Positions 44,380-50,715 of a stretch of 50,715 nt of DNA are shown piece after piece. Source of the DNA: Fibrobacter sp. (GTDB lineage Bacteria > Fibrobacterota > Fibrobacteria > Fibrobacterales > Fibrobacteraceae). The position numbers and the translations under genes were made by a program. The number at the start of each line of letters is the position of its first letter. Position 1 is the first letter of the stretch. The notes beneath the pieces are model-generated. The model had not been told where the DNA came from and did not search any database. It saw only the letters and a list, made by a program, of their open reading frames with translations. The stretch lies in assembly GCA_017649565.1 (NCBI GenBank), contig JAGCGO010000062.1:1-50715 (forward strand), in the 5' to 3' direction.

Positions 44380-45669
44380 CTAGAGACGCTTGAGAACCGC
44401 AGCAGCGTGGTGGATAAAGCCCTCTTCGGTCGCGACGGCAGCGATCGCCTTCGCGTTCTTCTTGATGGCCTTCTCGCTGTAGCGGATGATGCTCATGCGC
44501 TTGAGGAAGTCGTACACGCCGAGCGGACTGAAGAAGCGACCCGTGCCGTTGGTGGGCAGCACGTGGTTGGGGCCCGCAAAGTAGTCACCCACCGGTTCGC
44601 TGGACCACGGACCAATAAACACGGCACCCGCGTTTTCGATCTGGGCGGCCATGGACTCGGCCTCGGATGTCATCACTTCCAAGTGTTCCGGAGCGATGCG
44701 GTTTGCGATTTCCACGCCGTCGAACCAGTCCTTCACCACGAGGATGCGACCATAGTTGTCGAGCACCTTCTGGAGCAGTTCCTTCTTCGGGGAGTTTTCG
44801 ACCTGGATGTCGACACACTCGCTGATCATCTGCGCGGTTTCCATGTTGTCGGTAATGCAGATGGCCGCCTCGAAGCCGGAACCGTGTTCCGCCTGGGAAA
44901 GCAGGTCAGCCGCCACGAAGTCCGGATCGCAGGTATTGTCAGCCATCACGAGCACTTCGCTGGGGCCTGCCACCATGTCGATATCGACGACGCCGAAGAC
45001 TTCCTTCTTCGCGATGGCGGCAAACACGTTACCCGGTCCCACAATCTTGTCGACGCGTTCCACCACAGTCTTGCCCTTGGCATCCTTCGCGCCATACGCG
45101 AGCAGGCCGATGGCCTGGGCGCCGCCGATGTGGTAGACTTCGTCAATGCCGAGTTCCTGGAGCACGAAAGCCACAGCGCGGTTGATTTCGCCCTTGATGG
45201 GAGTGACGACCACGATGTCTTCCACGCCCGCCACGAGGGCCGGGACCGCATTCATGATGACGGTGCTCGGGTAGATGCCCGCACCGCCCGGCACGTAGAG
45301 GCCCACGCGCTTCATGGGACGAATGCGCTGGCCGAGAACGACACCGTCGGCACCTTCCATGAGCCAGGATTCTTCCATCTGGTTCTTGTGGAAGTCGCGC
45401 ACGTTCTTGATGGCCTGCTTCAGGGCCTTCTGCAGTTCCTTCGGGCATTTGGCAGCAGACTTCGCAATAGCGGAAGCCGGCACGCGGATGCTCTTCGCCT
45501 TGAGGCCGTCGAACTTCTGGGCGTATTCCGTCGCCTTAGCGAGGCCGCCCTGCTTGATGTCGGCAAGGATCTGCATCACCTTGTCGTGAATTTCCTTGGA
45601 CGGGGCAACTTCGCGCCCGCAAATGCGTTCGATTTCTTGAGACTTAGGTGTGACTTTTACGATTTTCAT
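44380..45669 (-). CDS. hisD: Histidinol dehydrogenase
   Basis: A 429-residue NAD- and zinc-dependent enzyme that makes histidine from histidinol, the last two steps of the pathway. Motifs: YVPGGAGIYPSTVIMNAVPA, GPGNVFAAIAKKEV, AGPSEVLVMAD and SQAEHGSGFEAAIC, whose His/Gln contact zinc and substrate. Length is normal. No other his genes lie next to it. The upstream gap to the citramalate synthase gene is filled with 7-bp repeats. The ATG at 45669 is the natural start. Confidence 0.96.
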   Translation of the reverse strand: MKIVKVTPKSQEIERICGREVAPSKEIHDKVMQILADIKQGGLAKATEYAQKFDGLKAKSIRVPASAIAKSAAKCPKELQKALKQAIKNVRDFHKNQMEESWLMEGADGVVLGQRIRPMKRVGLYVPGGAGIYPSTVIMNAVPALVAGVEDIVVVTPIKGEINRAVAFVLQELGIDEVYHIGGAQAIGLLAYGAKDAKGKTVVERVDKIVGPGNVFAAIAKKEVFGVVDIDMVAGPSEVLVMADNTCDPDFVAADLLSQAEHGSGFEAAICITDNMETAQMISECVDIQVENSPKKELLQKVLDNYGRILVVKDWFDGVEIANRIAPEHLEVMTSEAESMAAQIENAGAVFIGPWSSEPVGDYFAGPNHVLPTNGTGRFFSPLGVYDFLKRMSIIRYSEKAIKKNAKAIAAVATEEGFIHHAAAVLKRL

Positions 45670-45680
45670 AATAGTATTCA

Positions 45681-45708
45681 GTAGGAAGTTAGAAGTAGGA
45701 AGTAGAAA
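45681..45708. repeat. Tandem 7-bp repeat array, left of the hisD/citramalate synthase gap
   Basis: Four heptamers in a row: GTAGGAA, GTTAGAA, GTAGGAA, GTAGAAA. This array is complementary in part (12 bases) to the array at 45734-45761, so the two could fold together in a transcript. Confidence 0.75.
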
Positions 45709-45733
45709 GAATTATCATCACGATAAAATTACT

Positions 45734-45761
45734 GTCTACCGTCTACTGTCTACTTCCTACT
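45734..45761. repeat. Tandem 7-bp repeat array, right of the gap
   Basis: Four heptamers: GTCTACC, GTCTACT, GTCTACT, TCCTACT. Bases 45749-45760 (TCTACTTCCTAC) are the exact complement of 45695-45706, giving a 12-bp inverted repeat across a 42-base spacer. Confidence 0.75.
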
Positions 45762-45769
45762 ATTCCTTG

Positions 45770-47464
45770 TTAAATTCCAGCGGCGCGCTTCACTTGCCTC
45801 TTGGTCAACTTTTTCGGTTTTGCTGGCGCAGGTGTTTCCTTCGCCTTGGTCGTTTCGACAACCGGCTTCACGTCGATATGCTTGTACGCGCTCTCGATGA
45901 CCTTGTTATCCACGAGAATCTTGTAGGTCAGGCCATCGACGAACGCCATCCAGCTCGCCTCGATAATGTTGCTCGAAACGCCGACCACATTCCAGTAGCC
46001 CTTCTCGTCGCCGAACGTTGTCCACACACGCACCGTCGCATCGGATGCCACCTTGGATCCGAGCACGCGCACCTTGTAGTCGTCGAGCTTGACCTTCGCC
46101 ATGTTCGGGAAGAACGGGAGCAGCGCCTTGCGGAGAGCCGCGTCAAGAGCGTTCACCGGACCGTCACCTTCGCTCACCTGATGGCTCACCTTGTCGCCAA
46201 TCTGAAGCTTGACCGTAGCCTGCGAAACAGACACGCCCTGCGGGGTCTTGTCTTCGATGACGCGGTAGTTCAAAACCTTGAACGGTTCCTCCACCATTCC
46301 CAGGTGGCGGTACACCAACAGCTTGAAGCTCGCCTCGGCAGAGTCGAAATGCCAACCGGCGTTTTCGCGTTCCTTGATGAGCGTGAGCAGCTTGCCCACC
46401 ACCGGGTCCTTCTTGTCGATACCCGGCTTGATGGCCTTGAGCTTTTCCACAACGAGGGAGCCGCCCGCCTGGTCACTCGTGACGAACACGCGGTCGTTAC
46501 CCACGGCATGCGGGTCGATATGCTCGAAACTGCGGCTGACCTTCATGACGCCATCGATATGGGCGCCGCCCTTGTGTGCAAAGGCCGCATCACCCACGTA
46601 CGGGGCATGCACGTCGCTCGGCAGGTTCACGATCTGGTCCACGTTGCTGCTCAGCTGGCGGAGCCTTGCAATCTTTTTCGCAGCGAAGAACTTCGCGCCC
46701 ATCTTGAAATGGAGGTCGGCAGCGATGGTCGTGAGGTTCGCGTTTCCGCAACGCTCGCCGTAACCGTTCACCACGCCCTGCACCATGGTAGCGCCGCTCT
46801 TCACGGCAAACAGGCTGTTGCACACGCCGAGGCCCGCATCGTTGTGCACGTGGATGCCGATAGGCGTCGAAACAACCTTCTTCACATCCTTCACGATCTT
46901 CTCGAGTTCCCACGGCATCGTACCGCCGTTCGTATCACAAAGCACGATAAAGTCCGCGCGGCCGCGTTCCGCAGCCTTCAGCGTCTCGAGAGCGTACTGC
47001 GGGTTCGCCTTGTAGCCGTCAAAGAAATGTTCCGCATCGTAAATCACCTCTTCGGAATGGTCCTTGAGGTAGTCAATGGAAGACTCGATCATGTCGAGGT
47101 TCTCTTCGAGCGTCGTGCGGATGACGTCCGTGACGTGCAAATCCCAGCTCTTACCAAAAATCGTCTTGACCGGAGCGCCCGACTTCACGAGCGCCTGCAG
47201 CAGCGGGTCCTTCTCGGGAAGCACCTTCGGACGGCGCGTGGAACCGAATGCGGCAATCTTCGCATGCTTCAGCTTGACTTCCTTGATCTTCTGGAAGAAT
47301 TCCTCGTCGGTCGGGTTGCTCGGATTGGGCCAGCCCCCTTCGATGTAGTCAAAACCGAAATGGTCAAGAATTCGCGCAATCTGCAGCTTGTCGGCGAGAG
47401 AAAGGCTTATCTTGCGGTCTTGGTTACCGTCGCGGAGGGTGGTGTCATATAAAAAAACTTTCAT
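45770..47464 (-). CDS. cimA: Citramalate synthase (CimA/LeuA family)
   Basis: A 564-residue member of the isopropylmalate/homocitrate synthase family. The N-terminus FLYDTTLRDGNQD is the catalytic metal/pyruvate site, IHVHNDAGLGVCNS is the zinc HxH site, and NGYGERCGNANL and AHKGGAHIDGVMK are family motifs. The two-part C-terminal LeuA regulatory domain (VSEGDGPVNALDAALRKALL) is present. This long form with IEGGWPNPSNPTDEEFF matches the CimA subgroup, which condenses pyruvate and acetyl-CoA to (R)-citramalate for isoleucine synthesis. The C-terminal Lys/Ala/Pro tail (about 525-564) is extra. It lies upstream of hisD, separated by repeat arrays. Confidence 0.9.
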   Translation of the reverse strand: MKVFLYDTTLRDGNQDRKISLSLADKLQIARILDHFGFDYIEGGWPNPSNPTDEEFFQKIKEVKLKHAKIAAFGSTRRPKVLPEKDPLLQALVKSGAPVKTIFGKSWDLHVTDVIRTTLEENLDMIESSIDYLKDHSEEVIYDAEHFFDGYKANPQYALETLKAAERGRADFIVLCDTNGGTMPWELEKIVKDVKKVVSTPIGIHVHNDAGLGVCNSLFAVKSGATMVQGVVNGYGERCGNANLTTIAADLHFKMGAKFFAAKKIARLRQLSSNVDQIVNLPSDVHAPYVGDAAFAHKGGAHIDGVMKVSRSFEHIDPHAVGNDRVFVTSDQAGGSLVVEKLKAIKPGIDKKDPVVGKLLTLIKERENAGWHFDSAEASFKLLVYRHLGMVEEPFKVLNYRVIEDKTPQGVSVSQATVKLQIGDKVSHQVSEGDGPVNALDAALRKALLPFFPNMAKVKLDDYKVRVLGSKVASDATVRVWTTFGDEKGYWNVVGVSSNIIEASWMAFVDGLTYKILVDNKVIESAYKHIDVKPVVETTKAKETPAPAKPKKLTKRQVKRAAGI

Positions 47465-47484
47465 GCACGTAAAGATAGAAATTA

Positions 47485-47512
47485 GACGAGAGACGAAAGA
47501 CGTGGGACGAGA
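47485..47512. repeat. Tandem 7-bp repeat array just upstream of cimA
   Basis: Four consecutive heptamers on the plus strand: GACGAGA, GACGAAA, GACGTGG, GACGAGA. It begins 21 bases before the cimA ATG, so it lies in the leader or promoter of that gene. Confidence 0.7.
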
Positions 47513-47528
47513 GAAAATGCAATCCCTT

Positions 47529-47696
47529 TTAGTCCTTTATGCAGTGGACATTGTACTCAACATCGTCAACGGACGCAATCACATCATCGGGCAACTCGTC
47601 AGGACGCTAACTTGAGTCGTCGGCACCGCAGGCAGCCATACCCGCGGCAACAATAGCCACGAAGACAAACGAAATGTAGACCCGAAATTTTCACAT
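47529..47696 (-). pseudogene. Relic of a small lipoprotein gene with two in-frame stops
   Basis: A 56-codon frame on the minus strand starts with ATG at 47696, is preceded by GGGG six bases upstream, and has TGA as codon 2. Codons 3-23 read as a lipoprotein signal (KFRVYISFVFVAIVAAGMAA, then C). Codon 30 is TAG, and the frame goes on without a shift through RPDELPDDVIASVDD to VHCIKD and TAA. The signal and an ending like the FISUMP-type (R/H)C(I/V)xD suggest a shrunken lipoprotein gene inactivated by two nonsense changes. It lies in the 422-base gap before the large plus-strand gene; the rest of that gap (47697-47809) is AT-rich with nothing else clear. Confidence 0.6.
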
Positions 47697-47809
47697 ATTT
47701 TCCCCTTAAAAAATGAGTGACCGCCTTAAAACACCTTAATCTGAATTTAAATTGTTTTGCCCCATTTTAGAACACATCTCAAAACGACAGCTTCAAAGCT
47801 TTGTTTTTT

Positions 47810-47838
47810 TTGCATTTGACTTAAAATAAGTGTATATT
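47810..47838 (+). promoter_or_regulatory. Possible promoter of the large vWA-protein gene
   Basis: TTGCAT and TATATT are spaced by 17 bases, with the predicted start near 47845. A small palindrome TTGCT-TAT-AGCAA directly follows (47837-47849) and could be an operator. Confidence 0.45.
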
Positions 47839-47886
47839 GCTTATAGCAAGCAGCATGTTCCGTTGTTTTGTTCAAGAGGGGTACGA

Positions 47887-50715
47887 GTGGCGTCCTTTTT
47901 CAAATTACTGTTTTGCACTTTAGTCTTCACCATTTGTGCCAGTGCAGACGTTCTTATCGAAGGGGATACTACTGCCATTACCTCCTCCATCGGCGACACC
48001 GTTTCCATAACATCCCGCAAGGCCCTCAAATACGGCGAAAATTTTGTCAAATGGGAAATCGTATCTGGCTCGGGGAAATTTGTCGACGCGACCGCAGACT
48101 CAACCGGATTCATTACTTCATCGAACGAAGCTGTCATCAGGATAGTGACTCAGACCCTGCCCATTTACGATCTATCCGAAAGTCCCCAAGTGTTCAATTT
48201 CTACAAAAGCAGCACCAAGATTCCCAGGGCATCTCAATACGGAATCCGGATGAACTATAAAACAACTGAAGAAGGGCAATTCGCTTTCATCTACAAATCC
48301 AATCAAGGACTTAGCCCCATATATTTCGTCGAGGACTCCACTTTTACCACGGCGGCACCAACTAGCGTTTATTCAGCAAGTACAAGTTGCACTTACACCA
48401 AGACTAGAGAAGTAAAATGCGTATTTAGGACAACAGCCAATACCAATAATTATTTTTGCGCATCCCTTGCCTATTATCCCAATCACGACATGAAGGATTC
48501 CGCATACTTTTGGGTCGCCCCGACGCATACCGTGAGCGTTACGCATTCGGGACAAGGAACGGCATACATTGACTCCCTAAATCTCAAAGCCCTATCATAC
48601 AGCAGGATCATAGACCTCGATTCGATCAAGATTTACGCCACACCGGACACGGATTACGTTTTCGACCACTGGGAAGTCACATCCGGGACATGTTCCATCC
48701 ATGATACCAAGAAAGAGACTACGATGGTTTTTGATGTGAAGACCGACTGCCAGATAAACGCCATCTTCAATCCGGGGACAATTTACAACATCACAGCAAC
48801 CCCAACCAAATACAATTTCACGGACAACTCCTACGCAAAGACAATGTCCGGCGGGCATACTGGAGTCAGATTCACCTTCACGGCACCAAGCGATGGATAC
48901 TATACATTTATCACGTCAACAGACCTTTCAAACGATTCCATCTACTATCTGCGATACACAAACTCTACCTATAAAACGCTGGCAATTAACAAAAAATTCA
49001 ACGGCACAGCCTCCGACAAGGTAAGCCTCACAGCGGGCCAAGTCGTTTCTATCGTCGTTTCCAACTCATCCAACAAAAAAGACAATCCCTTCTACATCAA
49101 TTACGCAAGTCAAGCCTACAAGATCATTCTCACCACCGACGGAAATGGCAAAACCAAGCCTGCTGCCGGTTACGACACAGCCTATGTCGGCTCAAAGTAC
49201 TCCATTTCCGCAGAAGCAAATACAGGCTTTCGTTTCTCCAACTGGCAAACGGTTTCCGGTACCCCCACATTAGACGATACGAGCGCTCCCTATACCTACG
49301 TCACAATAAATTCCGCCTCCGAACTGAAAGCTTTGTTCAAGCCGAGCACGATATGCACCCTCACCAGAACAAAACAAGCATTCAATTATCAGGACAACTA
49401 CTATAACGAATCCACCCTGTCAGCCATTCGATTCACCTGGACTCCGCCCGACACCAACATTTACGTCATCCGTTTTGAGCAAGTCGATCCGATCGGAGGC
49501 ATACTCAAGGATTACGGGAACGACAATACCTTCTCGAACGTAAAATCCGAAACTGCGGTCAGCGGTTCCGCCGGCTTTACATTCAAGGGTACACCCGGCA
49601 CACCCCTTTATTGGACGATTCAAGACAGTTCCAGCAACATACCAAACAAGTCTTTCAACGCCTGGATTTCAACGCCTTACATTTTGAACGTAAGGACCTC
49701 AAATGAAGGTTCCGTCAATCCATACGGCAAAGTCTACACGACTCCTGGCGAAAAAACAATCCTCACGGCATGGCCCTACGGTGGCTACGTGTTCAAGTCC
49801 TGGATAGACATCGATGGCGACATGACCATTACGGCACCGAGGGATTCCAGGACTTCGGTATACCTGAAAGATTCCATCTGTTCTATCAAGGCGACCTACA
49901 CCGTAGACCCGGCAGCAGACCCCCTCCTGAAGATAATGAACCTCGACCTGAGCAACTATCCCGAAATCTGCACCCAGGTATCCGTAACAGACAAGCAGAA
50001 TGGGCACTCCTTCTACGGTCTAGTCTCCGACGACTTCACCTTGACGCAGGACGGCGAACCTTTGCAGCCCCAGGTCACCAGCATCAACAACATCTCCGGC
50101 GTTTCCGTAGTCATTGTCGTTGACGAAAGCTCATCGATGGCAATCAACAACCGCATGAATAAAGCGAAAGAGGCCATCCGAGAATTCATCGAAAAGATGG
50201 GCCCCTACGACAAGACTGCCATTGTGGGCTTCCGCGGAAACGACTCGACAATGATCCACCAGACAATGACTTCGGACAAATTCTCGTTATTGAACGCCAT
50301 TGATTCCATTAAAGCCGTGGGAGACAAGACAAACATCATCACGGGAACGTACATCGGCATACAGCAAATCGTGAACGAGACCAACCCGACCGCAGTCATC
50401 GTTTTCTCCGATGGCGACAACAACAGCGGATCTAAAGACTTGAGGGGCACCGTAGATCTCGCAAGGGAAAAGAAAACAACCATCTACTCCATAGCACTCG
50501 AAAGCGAAACAAAATATCCTCTAGAAAATCTTGCACTCAGTTCAGGCGGGACATTCTCGATCGCAAGCGACGCAAGCGAACTGGGCGGCCTCTACGCAGC
50601 CATCCGCGACAACGTCATGTCGCAGTATGTCGTCTGCTTCCAGACACCCGACACGACGCAGAACGGCGAGACGCACGACGTCGTCATCGGCATGACGTTC
50701 AACAAGATCAAGACC
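47887..50715 (+). CDS. Large secreted protein with beta-repeats and a vWA domain (partial, runs off right edge)
   Basis: A GTG start at 47887, with GAGGGG five bases upstream, opens 943 codons to the window end without a stop. The signal peptide is MASFFKLLFCTLVFTICASA. Three or more divergent InlB B-repeat/Flg_new-like modules follow; the shared pieces are YVFDHWEVTSG, FRFSNWQTVSG and YVFKSWIDIDG, each after a strand rich in Tyr/Ala/Val. From about residue 735 a von Willebrand A domain has the MIDAS sequence DESSS at 746-750, then TGTYIG and FSDGDNN. vWA domains bind ligands through a metal ion. Together this suggests a large cell-surface adhesin or sensor; the C-terminus is not visible. Confidence 0.75.
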   Translation, partial: MASFFKLLFCTLVFTICASADVLIEGDTTAITSSIGDTVSITSRKALKYGENFVKWEIVSGSGKFVDATADSTGFITSSNEAVIRIVTQTLPIYDLSESPQVFNFYKSSTKIPRASQYGIRMNYKTTEEGQFAFIYKSNQGLSPIYFVEDSTFTTAAPTSVYSASTSCTYTKTREVKCVFRTTANTNNYFCASLAYYPNHDMKDSAYFWVAPTHTVSVTHSGQGTAYIDSLNLKALSYSRIIDLDSIKIYATPDTDYVFDHWEVTSGTCSIHDTKKETTMVFDVKTDCQINAIFNPGTIYNITATPTKYNFTDNSYAKTMSGGHTGVRFTFTAPSDGYYTFITSTDLSNDSIYYLRYTNSTYKTLAINKKFNGTASDKVSLTAGQVVSIVVSNSSNKKDNPFYINYASQAYKIILTTDGNGKTKPAAGYDTAYVGSKYSISAEANTGFRFSNWQTVSGTPTLDDTSAPYTYVTINSASELKALFKPSTICTLTRTKQAFNYQDNYYNESTLSAIRFTWTPPDTNIYVIRFEQVDPIGGILKDYGNDNTFSNVKSETAVSGSAGFTFKGTPGTPLYWTIQDSSSNIPNKSFNAWISTPYILNVRTSNEGSVNPYGKVYTTPGEKTILTAWPYGGYVFKSWIDIDGDMTITAPRDSRTSVYLKDSICSIKATYTVDPAADPLLKIMNLDLSNYPEICTQVSVTDKQNGHSFYGLVSDDFTLTQDGEPLQPQVTSINNISGVSVVIVVDESSSMAINNRMNKAKEAIREFIEKMGPYDKTAIVGFRGNDSTMIHQTMTSDKFSLLNAIDSIKAVGDKTNIITGTYIGIQQIVNETNPTAVIVFSDGDNNSGSKDLRGTVDLAREKKTTIYSIALESETKYPLENLALSSGGTFSIASDASELGGLYAAIRDNVMSQYVVCFQTPDTTQNGETHDVVIGMTFNKIKT

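Noticed and set aside
45650..47452. Open frame of 600 codons on the plus strand opposite cimA
   Set aside because: Antisense to cimA, no motif, and its composition reflects the cimA codon bias.
1..50715. CRISPR array or insertion sequence
   Set aside because: No regularly spaced 25-40 base repeats and no transposase with flanking inverted repeats were seen; the Rpn-family gene lacks visible ends.

Overview
The window looks like a chromosomal segment of a Fibrobacter species (phylum Fibrobacterota). Three lineage hallmarks support this: a lipoprotein with two FISUMP (Fibrobacter major paralogous, TIGR02145-like) domains plus a decayed FISUMP copy; a TIGR02147-family gene next to a lipoprotein gene; and a secreted GH5 glucanase with a Ser/Pro linker and a C-terminal secretion-type domain. 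An LpxC/LpxD/FabZ lipid A cluster and several outer-membrane beta-barrels show a didermic envelope. The segment is mostly ordinary chromosome; no phage, insertion sequence or CRISPR array was seen.

Layout. 1-4.2 kb (minus): partial gatB, a tandem FISUMP lipoprotein, a PIN-domain gene coupled by an ATGA overlap to a secreted protein. 4.4-10.6 kb: a barrel protein with a long Ala/Pro periplasmic tether, a small gene, a TatD-like hydrolase convergent with mfd, and tRNA-Lys(TTT). 10.6-18.1 kb: a surface-polysaccharide block of five glycosyltransferase-type genes between a PorV-like barrel and a Wzi-like barrel. 18.1-24.4 kb (minus): a tight eight-gene run, gamma-carbonic-anhydrase-like protein, diacylglycerol-kinase-like protein, lpxD, lpxC, fabZ, a MurU-like nucleotidyltransferase, an AmgK-like sugar kinase and an orphan PTS IIA. 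It joins lipid A synthesis to what looks like cell-wall sugar salvage.

24.5-33 kb: aldehyde dehydrogenase, a Cthe_2159-like repeat lipoprotein, a TIGR02147 regulator with its lipoprotein, a GH5 endoglucanase and a FISUMP relic. The TIGR02147 gene has a near-consensus promoter whose -35 box lies between the arms of a perfect 11-bp inverted repeat. 32.9-35.4 kb: an AT-rich lipoprotein gene, an Rpn/PD-(D/E)XK nuclease and a Nudix hydrolase. 35.6-42.4 kb: K+-dependent-type membrane pyrophosphatase, a HExxH metalloprotease coupled to a YkgJ cysteine-cluster protein, and a lipoprotein/barrel pair. 42.4-47.5 kb: typA, hisD and a citramalate synthase flanked by arrays of 7-bp tandem repeats. 47.5-50.7 kb: a two-stop lipoprotein relic and a large secreted repeat/vWA protein running off the right edge.

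The strongest leads are the TIGR02147 operator/promoter, the lipid A plus amino-sugar-salvage operon, the heptanucleotide arrays around the citramalate synthase gene, the two lipoprotein relics, and the vWA surface protein. All family calls come from motifs read by eye; no database search was possible.
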